Shown: positions 7,483 to 15,661 of the stretch, piece after piece | Layout: every line of letters starts with the position of its first letter | Numbering within the stretch: the first letter of the stretch is position 1 | Origin: Rhodophyticola sp. CCM32 | Lineage (GTDB): Bacteria > Pseudomonadota > Alphaproteobacteria > Rhodobacterales > Rhodobacteraceae | Direction: 5' to 3' | Length of the DNA: 64,000 nt | Assembly (NCBI RefSeq): GCF_004751985.1 | Contig: NZ_CP038492.1 | Location: 1,798,001-1,862,000, forward strand | The notes under the pieces: generated by a model | Seen by the model: only the letters and a program-made list of their open reading frames with translations | Databases searched by the model: none | What the model was told of the DNA's origin: nothing | Program-made: the position numbers and the translations under genes

Positions 7483-8421
7483 TCATCTTTCAGGCAGGGG
7501 AATGAACTCCTGATCATCCCCGGGCGGCAGCTGGAACCGGCTATGCTGCCAGTCACCCTGCCGCCAGGCCTCTTTCGCCTCGTCGATCCGCTCTTTCGAG
7601 GAGGCGACGAAATTCCACCAGATATGGCGCGGACCCTCCAGCGTTTCGCCGCCCAGAATCATCACCCGCGCACCTTCTGCCCCCGCCGTCATCGAGACCC
7701 GGTCGCCGGGCCGGAATACCATCATCTGCCCGGCCCCGAAGCTTTGCCCCGCCACCTCAACCGTGCCGGAGACCACATAGGCGCCCCGATCCTCGTGATC
7801 CTCGGGCATCGGCAGTTTCGCCCCCGGTTGCAAAGCCGCATCCGCATAGAACATCTCGGACGCGGTCTTGACCGGTGCGCCTGCGCCATAAGCCCGGCCC
7901 AGGATCAGGCGCAGTTCCTTGCCCTCCCCCTCCAGCAGCGGCAGATCGGATTTGCCCGCATGCACAAACGCCGCCGGACCATCCTCCGCCCCTTTCGGCA
8001 AAGCGATCCAGGTCTGGATGCCGAACAGCGTATAGGGCGCCTTCAGCACCGCGCCATCCACCCGTTCCGAATGGGTGATGCCATGGCCCGCAGTCATCAG
8101 GTTCACCGCGCCCGGGTCGATCCACTGATCCGTGCCCAGACTGTCGCGGTGGTGAAAGCTGCCCCTGAAAAGATAGGTGACCGTGGCCAGGCCGATATGG
8201 GGATGCGGGCGGATATCCACCCCCTGACCGGTAACAAACTCCGCCGGGCCCATCTGGTCGAAAAAGATGAACGGGCCGACCATCTGCCGTTTCGGCGCGG
8301 GCAGCGCCCGGCGCACCTCGAAATTGCCCAGATCCCGGGCCCGGGGCACGATCACGGTTTCGATGGCATCCACGGCATCGCCGATGGGGTATTCCGGGTC
8401 AAGGGCGGGGTTCCAGCTCAT
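7483..8421 (-). CDS. Pirin family protein (bicupin)
   Basis: A 312-residue protein with start MSWNPALD at 8421, giving the usual pirin N-terminus. The N-terminal cupin keeps all four metal ligands of the family: H73 and H75 (RPHPHIG), H117 and E119 (GITHSE). The C-terminal cupin (about residues 190-290) lacks a metal set, as usual. Bacterial pirins are cytoplasmic iron proteins; some have quercetinase activity and others modulate partner enzymes or regulators. The role here is unknown. The gene is monocistronic, between tRNA genes, with no operon partner to suggest a function. Confidence 0.9.
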   Translation of the reverse strand: MSWNPALDPEYPIGDAVDAIETVIVPRARDLGNFEVRRALPAPKRQMVGPFIFFDQMGPAEFVTGQGVDIRPHPHIGLATVTYLFRGSFHHRDSLGTDQWIDPGAVNLMTAGHGITHSERVDGAVLKAPYTLFGIQTWIALPKGAEDGPAAFVHAGKSDLPLLEGEGKELRLILGRAYGAGAPVKTASEMFYADAALQPGAKLPMPEDHEDRGAYVVSGTVEVAGQSFGAGQMMVFRPGDRVSMTAGAEGARVMILGGETLEGPRHIWWNFVASSKERIDEAKEAWRQGDWQHSRFQLPPGDDQEFIPLPER

Positions 8422-8906
8422 ATCAGCGCTCCGGCAAACGGGGTTGGTTGACGGAAAATACAATGTTGAGCCCGGTTTGGGCAGGCCGGTGAGGGAACAG
8501 GATTTGTGCGCAGATGCACGGGGATCGCGTTTGAACTCGTTGCTGTAGCTGCCTGCCCATATCTGGACCTGCGCGACCTAAAGGTAGCGGGCAGAAGCGT
8601 AGAATAGATGATTATAGATTCGGACTGAAATTCTGAAACACCCGTATCACCCTTCCGCCCGGCGGCCCCGCCGGGCAGCGTCTGAGCCGCCCCCACGGGG
8701 CGGGCGCTTCTCGCCCTCCCCTCGGTTCGGGCGATGCCCTCGTGCAATGCCTATGCGTTGCAGGATTATGGTCTTGCGCTATAGGATACGCTCAACAGAG
8801 TGCTAAGCGATTGTTCGAACGCCATTCAATTATCATCTTTTTGCAGAGTTACCATGCCGAGAAGCGATGGGCTTTGATAAGTAATTGATTTTATTAAGTG
8901 TGGGGA
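8422..8906. other. Intergenic region upstream of pirin
   Basis: 485 bases without a convincing gene. It carries copy 1 of repeat family A (8628-8757, minus orientation). The AT-rich stretch 8758-8906, reading away from the tRNA-Val gene, shows no conserved coding signal. The pirin promoter should lie between 8422 and 8630, but no consensus boxes stand out. Confidence 0.6.
8628..8757 (-). repeat. Dispersed repeat family A, copy 1
   Basis: Read on the minus strand this matches the other three A copies: GAGGGCATCGCCCGAACCGAG, then GGCGAGAAGCGCCCGC, then CGCTGCCCGGCGG, ending near GGTGATACGGGTG. The left end is less well conserved than in copies 2 and 3. G/C-rich stems dominate, so a transcript would fold strongly. 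Confidence 0.75.
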
Positions 8907-8981
8907 TGGTGGGTGATGAGAGATTTGAACTCCCGACATCTTCGATGTGAACGAAGCGCTCTACCACTGAGCTAATCACCC
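8907..8981 (-). tRNA. tRNA-Val (anticodon CAC)
   Basis: A 75-base cloverleaf with encoded CCA. The acceptor stem is GGGTGAT / ATCACCC, the D-arm TAGCTCAGTGGTAGAGC, and the anticodon stem CTTCG/CGAAG holds loop TTCACAT, giving anticodon CAC, which reads GUG codons. It lies 13 bases upstream of the HU-like stop, on the same strand. Confidence 0.96.
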
Positions 8982-8994
8982 GTAGAGCGGGTTT

Positions 8995-9426
8995 CTAGCT
9001 GTCCTCGCCCTCATCCGCAAGACCTTCGGACGCCGCCTTGTGCAGCTTGATCCGGCTGACCAGAATATCACCGTTTTTCGCCGGGTTGCGGCGTTTGACC
9101 GTGATCTTTCCAAGGGGCGGGATCACCAGATCCTTGCCACTGTCCAGCGCCTTGCCCAACTCGTCCAGTACCAGTTCCACCGTCAGGCGCAGATCGCTGC
9201 GCTTCACCGGGCTGCGCGCGGCCACGGCATTGATCAGATCGCCGCGTTTGAATTTCTCGGGCTTGGTGTCCGGCAGGTCCTCCGCCTGTGCAGCCGCAGC
9301 CCTCTTCTGAACCGGCAATATCTCTTTCTTTTTCACCTTTGCTTTGGCCGCACTGGCCGTCGCGGGTGATTTCCGGGGGCGGCGCCCGGCGGGCGTCGAT
9401 TTGCGTGGCTTTGCGGCTGTGGCCAT
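8995..9426 (-). CDS. HU/IHF family DNA-binding protein with basic N-terminal extension
   Basis: A 143-residue protein. Residues about 58-130 form an HU-like fold (KFKRGDLINAVAARS, a helical segment, then the beta-arm region GKITVKRRNPAKNGD), slightly diverged from canonical HU. The first 50 residues are a low-complexity Lys/Ala/Pro/Arg tail reminiscent of eukaryotic H1-like tails. It is expected to bind DNA in the nucleoid without strong sequence preference. ATG at 9426 is the only good start. It lies next to lon on the same strand, but a terminator and a repeat separate the two. The conserved intercalating proline of the arm (RNPA) is present. Confidence 0.88.
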   Translation of the reverse strand: MATAAKPRKSTPAGRRPRKSPATASAAKAKVKKKEILPVQKRAAAAQAEDLPDTKPEKFKRGDLINAVAARSPVKRSDLRLTVELVLDELGKALDSGKDLVIPPLGKITVKRRNPAKNGDILVSRIKLHKAASEGLADEGEDS

Positions 9427-9579
9427 GGGAGTGGACCCCTGCTTATTGTTTGAGCTGTCATAAATGTTAACGGTCTATAGGCGATACGGCCAGCCCCGGT
9501 GACAAAACCGGTCAGACCTGTGGCTTACACAACAAGGCATTTGATCATCCGGGGCAGGCCCGATGCATCGAATGAATAC

Positions 9580-9735
9580 TAAATCACTCACCCAAATTTC
9601 TGCACCATATACATTGCGCGGAGGGCATCGCCCGAACCGAGGAGTGGGCGAGAAGCGCCCGCGCCCCGTGGCGGCGGTACAGGCGCTGCCCGGCGGTGCC
9701 GCCGGGCGCGAGGGTGATGCGAGTATTGCCATAGT
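9580..9735 (+). repeat. Dispersed repeat family A, copy 2
   Basis: Longest uninterrupted A copy. It opens TAAATCACTCACCCAAAT, continues with CTGCACCATATACATTGCG, then CGCCCGAACCGAGG and GGCGAGAAGCGCCCGCGCC, and contains the hairpin CCCGGCGG-TG-CCGCCGGG. It is preceded by GAATGAATAC (9570-9579), which is important for interpreting copy 3. It lies between the HU-like gene (upstream region) and the lon terminator. Confidence 0.82.
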
Positions 9736-9752
9736 CAGCCCCCGCAAACGGC

Positions 9753-9783
9753 AAAGGCGCGCCCGGGTGGGACGCGCCTTTTT
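9753..9783 (-). terminator. Terminator of lon, possibly bidirectional
   Basis: Stem AAAGGCGCG / CGCGCCTTT around a G/C loop, with an extended T-run on the plus strand and CCTTT on the minus strand. It starts 14 bases past the lon stop codon. Confidence 0.75.
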
Positions 9784-9796
9784 CGGTGTTTTGAGC

Positions 9797-12205
9797 TTAA
9801 TGCGCGACGGCGCCGCTGCCGCCAGAGCTGTTCTTCAGGGCGGCCTGGGCAGCGGCGGCTTCCTCGGCCGCCTCATCCCATTCCACCGGCTCCGGCGTCT
9901 CGATCAGCGCATGGCGCAACACCTCGGTCACATGGGACACAGGGATGATCTTCAGCCCCGCTTTCACATTGTCGGGTATCTCGGGCAGGTCCTTTTCATT
10001 CTCCGCCGGGATCAGCACGGTCTTGATCCCGCCCCTCAGCGCGGCCAGCAGCTTTTCCTTCAACCCGCCGATGGGCAACACATTGCCGCGCAGGGTGACC
10101 TCGCCGGTCATGGCGATATCCTTGCGGACCGGTATCTTGGTCAGGACCGACACAATCGAGGTGACCATGGCCACACCGGCACTGGGCCCGTCCTTTGGCG
10201 TCGCGCCTTCGGGCACATGGACATGGATGTCGATCGTGTCGAATTTCGGCGGTTTCACCCCGATGGACGGGCTGATTGACCGCACGAAGGACGAAGCTGC
10301 ATCAATCGACTCCTTCATCACATCGCCCAGCTTGCCGGTGGTCTTCATCCGGCCCTTGCCCGGCAGGCGCAATGCCTCGATCGACAACAGATCGCCGCCC
10401 ACGGATGTCCAGGCCAGACCGGTCACAACCCCGATCTGGTGATCATCCTCGGCCAGGCCGAATTTATGCCGTCGCACACCCAGCATGTCTTCCAGATTGT
10501 CCGGCGTCACGGTGACGGTGTCAGCCGCGCCGCGCACAATCATGGTGACGGCCTTGCGCGCCAGTTTGGCGATCTCACGTTCCAGGTTCCGCACCCCCGC
10601 CTCGCGGGTGTAATAGCGGATGATATCGGTCAGCGCCCCGTCCGTCAGGGTGAACTCGGCCGCTTTCAGACCGTGGTTCCTGACCTGTTTGGCGATCAGA
10701 TGCTGTTTGGCGATCTCGGCCTTTTCATCCTCGGTATAGCCAGCCAGCGGAATGATCTCCATCCGGTCCAGAAGCGGGCCGGGCATGTTGTAGGAGTTTG
10801 CCGTGGTCAGGAACATCACATTCGACAGGTCGTATTCCACCTCCATGTAATGATCGACGAATGTGCCGTTCTGTTCCGGGTCCAGCACTTCCAGCATGGC
10901 CGAGGCCGGGTCCCCCCGGAAATCCTGCCCCATCTTGTCGATCTCATCGAGCAGGATCAGCGGGTTGGTGGTTTTCGCCTTTTTCAGCGACTGGATGATC
11001 TTGCCCGGCATCGAGCCGATATAGGTCCGCCGGTGGCCTCTGATCTCGCTTTCGTCGCGCACACCGCCCAGCGAGATGCGAATGAACTCCCGCCCGGTGG
11101 CTTTCGCCACGGATTTGCCAAGCGAGGTTTTGCCCACGCCCGGTGGTCCGACAAGACACAGGATCGGCCCTTTCAGCTTTTTCGAGCGTTGCTGCACCGC
11201 CAGATATTCCACGATCCGTTCCTTGACCTTCTCAAGCCCGTAATGATCGTCATCCAGCACCTTTTCGGCCCGGCCCAGATCTTTCTTCACCCGGGATTTC
11301 ACCCCCCAGGGGATCGACAGCATCCAGTCGAGATAATTGCGCACCACGGTCGCCTCGGCGCTCATCGGTGACATGCTTTTCAGCTTCTTGATCTCGCCTT
11401 CGGCCTTTTCGCGGGCCTCTTTCGACAGCTTGGTTTTGGCGATTTTCTCTTCCAGCTCGGCCACTTCGCCCGCGCCTTCCTCACCATCGCCCAGCTCCCG
11501 CTGAATCGCCTTCATCTGTTCGTTCAGATAATATTCGCGCTGTGTCCGCTCCATCTGGGATTTGACGCGGGTCTTGATCTTTTTCTCAACCTGCAGGACA
11601 GACATTTCGCCCTGCATCAGGCCAAAGACCTTCTCCATCCGCTCGCCCACATCCAGCGTTTCCAGAAGCTCCTGCTTCTGATGCACCTCGATGCCAAGAT
11701 GACCCGACACCAGATCGGCCAGTTTGGCGGGATCCTGCGTTTCAGCGACGGAACTCAGCGCTTCTTCGGGGATGTTCTTTTTCACCTTGGCGTAACGTTC
11801 AAATTCTTCGCCGACCGACCGCAACAGCGCGGTCACCGAGGCCTGATCCCCCGGGGTTTCCTCCAGCGGTGCAACGCTGGCCTCGAAAAATTCCGGGTTG
11901 TCGGCAAAACCGGTGATCTGCACACGCGCCCGGCCCTCGACCAGCACCTTCACGGTTCCATCGGGCAATTTCAGCAATTGCAGCACATTGGCCAGCACAC
12001 CAATCCGGTAAATGCCTTCGGTGGTGGGGTCATCGACACCCGGGTCGATCTGCGCTGACAGCAATATCTGCTTGTCATCGGCCATCACCTCTTCCAGCGC
12101 CCGCACGGATTTTTCGCGGCCGACGAACAGCGGCACCATCATATGCGGGAACATTACGATATCGCGCAGGGGCAGGACGGGATATATTGTCTGATTTTCA
12201 GGCAT
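9797..12205 (-). CDS. lon: ATP-dependent endopeptidase La (Lon)
   Basis: An 802-residue protein, the normal size for Lon. Domains in order are the substrate-binding LON domain (about 1-200), a coiled-coil region (200-310), an AAA+ module with Walker A GPPGVGKT (near 355) and Walker B LILLDEIDKMG, and a C-terminal serine protease domain. The protease domain has the catalytic Ser in KDGPSAG and the Lys in GGLKEKLLAAL, the Ser-Lys dyad. Cytoplasmic Lon degrades misfolded and regulatory proteins. ATG at 12205 follows a GGAAGG ribosome site. It is probably monocistronic, with its own terminator at 9753-9783. No heat-shock promoter could be assigned with confidence. Confidence 0.98.
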   Translation of the reverse strand: MPENQTIYPVLPLRDIVMFPHMMVPLFVGREKSVRALEEVMADDKQILLSAQIDPGVDDPTTEGIYRIGVLANVLQLLKLPDGTVKVLVEGRARVQITGFADNPEFFEASVAPLEETPGDQASVTALLRSVGEEFERYAKVKKNIPEEALSSVAETQDPAKLADLVSGHLGIEVHQKQELLETLDVGERMEKVFGLMQGEMSVLQVEKKIKTRVKSQMERTQREYYLNEQMKAIQRELGDGEEGAGEVAELEEKIAKTKLSKEAREKAEGEIKKLKSMSPMSAEATVVRNYLDWMLSIPWGVKSRVKKDLGRAEKVLDDDHYGLEKVKERIVEYLAVQQRSKKLKGPILCLVGPPGVGKTSLGKSVAKATGREFIRISLGGVRDESEIRGHRRTYIGSMPGKIIQSLKKAKTTNPLILLDEIDKMGQDFRGDPASAMLEVLDPEQNGTFVDHYMEVEYDLSNVMFLTTANSYNMPGPLLDRMEIIPLAGYTEDEKAEIAKQHLIAKQVRNHGLKAAEFTLTDGALTDIIRYYTREAGVRNLEREIAKLARKAVTMIVRGAADTVTVTPDNLEDMLGVRRHKFGLAEDDHQIGVVTGLAWTSVGGDLLSIEALRLPGKGRMKTTGKLGDVMKESIDAASSFVRSISPSIGVKPPKFDTIDIHVHVPEGATPKDGPSAGVAMVTSIVSVLTKIPVRKDIAMTGEVTLRGNVLPIGGLKEKLLAALRGGIKTVLIPAENEKDLPEIPDNVKAGLKIIPVSHVTEVLRHALIETPEPVEWDEAAEEAAAAQAALKNSSGGSGAVAH

Positions 12206-12561
12206 CTTGCCTTCCTTATTCTTGGCAAGAGGGCACGAGGCCCTGACTTGGCAGCAGCCCCCCTGGCCCTCTCCGGTTCAGGAGGTTTTAATCTGGGGCA
12301 GTGGCGGGGCGAATTCAACCGCGCATGAGACTTTCACTTAGCGCAAGCCGCATGTCAGGTAAACGCAACATTTATCACGATCTGGGTTGTCCACATGAAA
12401 AAACCACAAAATATGGGGGTGTACAGGCAATAGCGGGGTCTGGTTTCCCGATCATTTGATCTCCGCGGGCTACAAACGGATCAACATCTCCACAGATCGT
12501 GATCAGCACAAGACACAGCACCGCCTGCAAAACAGGCAGGCATGTTACACGGAATGAATAC

Positions 12562-12662
12562 AGCATGCTGCCTTAAACCTGAGACATCGCGCATCACAAA
12601 TGTCCCGAGAACGCGAAGCGTGGCAGGGTATTTGTGATTCAAGTTTAAGGCAGGGTGCTTTA
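12562..12662 (-). repeat. Dispersed palindromic repeat family B, copy 1
   Basis: About 100-bp imperfect palindrome. Its reverse complement is nearly identical to copy 3 at 31784-31889, sharing CCTGCCTTAAACTTGAATC, ACCCTGCCACGCTTCGCG and ATTTGTGATGCGCGATG. The arms would fold into one long hairpin. It lies between GAATGAATAC (12552-12561) and TAAATCACC (12674 on), two segments that are adjacent in A copy 2, as if B had inserted into an A element. Confidence 0.82.
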
Positions 12663-12673
12663 GGTCCTGACCC

Positions 12674-12826
12674 TAAATCACCCACCCAAAATTCTGCGCC
12701 ATATACATTGCGCAGAGGGCAGCGTCCGGATCGAGGGGCAGGAAGCGAAGCGCCCGCCCCGTGCGGGCTGTGCGGGCGCTGCCCGGCGGTGCCGCCGGGT
12801 GGGAAGGTGATGCAGGGTGGTTCAGA
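12674..12826 (+). repeat. Dispersed repeat family A, copy 3
   Basis: Closely matches copy 2, with TAAATCACCCACCCAAA and GCGCCATATACATTGCGCAG. Two clear stems are visible: AGCGCCCGC (12749-12757) with GCGGGCGCT (12772-12780), and CCCGGCGG (12782-12789) with CCGCCGGG (12792-12799). The tail GGTGATGCAGGGTGGTTCAGA is shared with copy 4 and here runs into an E motif. Confidence 0.82.
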
Positions 12827-12889
12827 GTAAAACGATTGCGCTTGTCTTATGACTTTTTATGCCCCTGCGAAGATGGATCCTCTGCCCCC

Positions 12890-14019
12890 TTAAAGCGGCT
12901 CAATATCGCCCTCGGCCCGCGCCGCATGAAACCCGGCCTCCCAGCTTTCAAACAGGCCTCCGGCGATCGCATCACGCATTTCCTGCATAAGGATCTGGAA
13001 ATAATGCAGATTATGCCATGTCATCAGCATGGAAGAGATGATCTCGCCAGACCGGAACACATGGTGCAGATAGGCCCGCGAATACTGCGTGCAGGCGGGG
13101 CAGGAACAGCTTTCATCCAACGGGCGCGGGTCCTCTGCATGGCGGGCATTCTTGATGTTCACCACACCGCGCCGGGTGAAGGCCTGCCCCGTCCGGCCAG
13201 AGCGGGAGGGCAACACGCAATCCATCATATCAATCCCGCGTTTCACCGCGCCCACAATATCATCGGGCTTGCCCACCCCCATCAGATAACGCGGTTTATC
13301 CTGCGGCAACATATCGGGGGCATAGTCCAGACAGTCGAACATCGCCGCCTGCCCTTCGCCCACGGCCAGGCCGCCCACCGCATAGCCGTCAAACCCGATG
13401 CTTTTCAGCGCCTCTGCACTTTCCGCACGAAAATCCTGTTCCAGCCCGCCTTGCTGGATGCCAAACAACGCATGGCCCGGCCGGTCGCCAAACGCCTCCC
13501 GCGAGCGCGCGGCCCATCGCATCGACAGGCGCATGCTGTTGGCAATGCTGTCACGATCCGCGGGCAGGGCCGGGCATTCGTCAAAACACATCACGATATC
13601 AGAGCCCAAGAGCTTCTGAATCTCCATGCTGCGTTCCGGGCTGAGCATATGTCTGGACCCGTCGATATGGGATTTGAAACTGACGCCTTCTTCCGTCAGC
13701 TTTCTCAGATCCGCCAGGCTCATCACCTGAAACCCGCCGCTATCGGTCAGAATCGGCCTGTCCCAGTTCATGAACCGGTGCAGCCCGCCCAGACGCGCGA
13801 CCCGCTCCGCCCCCGGGCGCAGCATCAGGTGATAGGTGTTGCCCAGCAGAATATCGGCACCGGTGGCGCGCACATGTTCCGGCAGCATCGCCTTGACCGT
13901 GGCCGCCGTGCCCACGGGCATGAAGGCCGGTGTGCGGATATCGCCCCGGGGGTGGAGATCAGACCCGTCCGGGCCCGGTCATCGGTTGCGGTCAACGCGA
14001 AAGAAAACGATTTGGTCAT
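12890..14019 (-). CDS. tgt: tRNA-guanine transglycosylase (Tgt), with an apparent frameshift near the 5' end
   Basis: Tgt exchanges guanine-34 of GUN-anticodon tRNAs for preQ1 in queuosine synthesis. The start [19 protein letters not shown] at 14019 gives the family N-terminus, but the frame changes near 13950. There the sequence has C5G4 where C6G4 would restore [15 protein letters not shown]. The rest (from MPVGTAATV at 13921) is intact: the catalytic Asp in TDSGGFQ, the second Asp in [11 protein letters not shown], and the zinc site CSCPAC with a later His. Starting translation at 13921 would delete about 33 residues including the first strand. I think a missing base in the assembly is more likely than a dead gene, since everything else is conserved. 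Confidence 0.85.
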
Positions 14020-14080
14020 TCGGCCCCGATAGCGCCAATTGCCCGGATTGGCAAAGCCCCGGCAGGTTTAATCGGCAGGC

Positions 14081-14893
14081 TCAGCCCGGATTGACCGCGT
14101 GGAACAGATGCACGCGCGCGGGCACCCGCACCATGCCCGCCTCTTCAAACCCGGCAAACCCCGCGACCAGCGCGGCGCGCACCGCATTCCGTGTCGCCTC
14201 ATCCGCATTCTCCTGCCGCAACCGTCGCGTTGCCGGGCCGATCCCTGTATGCAGATCGGCCAGCGCCACCGCAGTGCAGCCGGGGGTCAGATGCAGATCG
14301 CGGGTGCTGACCTCTGCCTGCCAGCCCGCAGCCTGCAAAATCGCCAGGACGCGCGCCGCATCCGCAAAGGCGAAAGGACCGGACGCATGAGGATCATCCG
14401 GCGTATCCCCCGGCCCCATAACACTTGCGGCAGCCTCGGCAGACACGCTGAACCATGGGTTTGCAGAGCGGTCCGCCCAACAGGCAAAGCAAAGCCTGCC
14501 CTGCGGTTTCACGGCCGAGCGGATGTTGCGAAACGCCGCCACCGGATCGGCAAAGAACATCACGCCGAACATGGAAATCACCGTATCGACCGCAGCGGGC
14601 GCAAAAGCATGGGTCTGGGCATCGCCCAGCGCAACTTCCGCATGGGCAGGGGCACGTTCAGCCGCGCGGGCGGCCAAAGGCGGCGCAATATCAAGGCCCA
14701 GCACATGCCCCTCGGCCCCCACGGCCTCTGCCGCCGCCAACAGGCTGGCACCCGACCCGATCCCGATATCCAGAACCCGGCTGCCTTCACGCAGATTTGT
14801 CCGCGCCATCAGAGCCTGCAACACCGGGGCATGGGACAATTCGATCTCACGTTCATGCGCAAGCCAGGGGCGCGCAATCTCCAACCAGTCCAT
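14081..14893 (-). CDS. Class I SAM-dependent methyltransferase
   Basis: A 270-residue protein starting MDWLEIARPWL. ATG at 14893 is chosen because GGAGGAGAGG lies 6 bases upstream; a longer start at 14920 has no comparable site. The SAM-binding motif I is VLDIGIGSGASL (about residues 49-60), the acidic end of strand 2 is LGLDIAP, and the GDAQTHAF segment follows as motif II/III. This resembles UbiE/Coq5-type small-molecule methyltransferases, but the substrate cannot be inferred. It lies 61 bases before tgt on the same strand. Confidence 0.82.
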   Translation of the reverse strand: MDWLEIARPWLAHEREIELSHAPVLQALMARTNLREGSRVLDIGIGSGASLLAAAEAVGAEGHVLGLDIAPPLAARAAERAPAHAEVALGDAQTHAFAPAAVDTVISMFGVMFFADPVAAFRNIRSAVKPQGRLCFACWADRSANPWFSVSAEAAASVMGPGDTPDDPHASGPFAFADAARVLAILQAAGWQAEVSTRDLHLTPGCTAVALADLHTGIGPATRRLRQENADEATRNAVRAALVAGFAGFEEAGMVRVPARVHLFHAVNPG

Positions 14894-15045
14894 ATCGGCC
14901 CTCTCCTCCGCCGCAAACATGAAAACCCAGCTTCACATGCGCGCCAGCGCGCAACAAGCAACTCTTTTGCGCATCGCAGCGGCCCTTTACGGCCCCCGTT
15001 CCAATCCTTATATCTTCTGTCAACAATCGCGCAGTGAAAGCCGCC

Positions 15046-15408
15046 ATGACCCAAAGCCCAGAGCATCTTGAAGGCACGCCCCTAATCAGGCCCTCCAGCA
15101 CGGATCACCCGTTATATGACAGCGTGGTCGAGGCTTGCCGGTCCGTCTATGATCCTGAAATTCCAGTGAATATCTATGATCTGGGTCTGGTCTATACGGT
15201 TGAGATCGGACCCGAAAGCGATGTGGATGTGACCATGACGCTGACCGCCCCGGGCTGTCCCGTGGCCGGTGAGATGCCGGGCTGGGTGGCCGAGGCGATC
15301 GAGCCTCTGGACGGGGTCAAGACCGTCAATGTTCAACTGACCTGGGAACCGCCCTGGGGCATGGACATGATGAGCGATGAAGCCCGGCTTGAACTGGGCT
15401 TCATGTAG
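15046..15408 (+). CDS. MIP18/DUF59 family Fe-S assembly protein (SufT/PaaD-like)
   Basis: A 120-residue single-domain protein. Hallmarks are SVYDPEIPVNIYDLGLVY (with DPEI and DLGLV motifs) and the conserved cysteine in LTAPGCPVAGEM. In many alphaproteobacteria this protein is encoded with or near suf genes and helps Fe-S cluster delivery; no other suf scaffold genes are present here, although an IscA/SufA-type gene lies 1.1 kb downstream. ATG at 15046 is preferred over GTG at 15034. It is convergent with a small gene whose stop lies 3 bases away. Confidence 0.85.
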   Translation: MTQSPEHLEGTPLIRPSSTDHPLYDSVVEACRSVYDPEIPVNIYDLGLVYTVEIGPESDVDVTMTLTAPGCPVAGEMPGWVAEAIEPLDGVKTVNVQLTWEPPWGMDMMSDEARLELGFM

Positions 15409-15410
15409 GG

Positions 15411-15572
15411 TCAGCGCCCTGATTGCAACAGCCGCCGCCGCAGCGCATGATACAGCCGTTTTGGCCACCATACCCGCAACTCCATTTGCATTTTTGCAAA
15501 CACGGCCTGTTCTTTCTGGTATTCCGTCCAGGGCTGATCTTCGATATCAATTGATCTGATTACGGACATCAT
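15411..15572 (-). CDS. Small uncharacterised protein, 53 residues
   Basis: ATG-ATG at 15572/15569 is preceded by a near-perfect ACAGGAGG ribosome site, and the frame ends TGA at 15411. The protein begins MMSVIRSIDIEDQPWTEYQ and ends in a basic, aromatic C-terminus (LRVWWPKRLYHALRRRL). It is not a recognisable family to me; the basic tail could contact RNA, DNA or membrane. It is divergent from the LysR gene (90-base gap) and convergent with the SufT-like gene. The strong ribosome site and tight packing are the main evidence that it is real. Confidence 0.6.
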   Translation of the reverse strand: MMSVIRSIDIEDQPWTEYQKEQAVFAKMQMELRVWWPKRLYHALRRRLLQSGR

Positions 15573-15661
15573 TATGGCCTCCTGTGCTTAATCTACAGGA
15601 GATACATATCTGCCAGCCCCCTCCGCCTGCAGATGCCGGAACCGCGATTGGAGTTGCAAAA

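Larger units (their letters stand above)
12206..12889. other. Intergenic region between tgt and lon, filled with repeats
   Basis: 684 bases without a gene. On the minus strand it separates the tgt 3' end from the lon start. It contains a B palindrome (12562-12662), an A copy (12674-12826) and a short E motif (12823-12842). Bases 12206-12540 should hold the lon promoter but show no clear consensus. Short open frames here look non-coding. Confidence 0.7.

Noticed and set aside
12375..12566. 63-codon open frame upstream of lon
   Set aside because: No ribosome site, poor composition, and it runs into the B palindrome.
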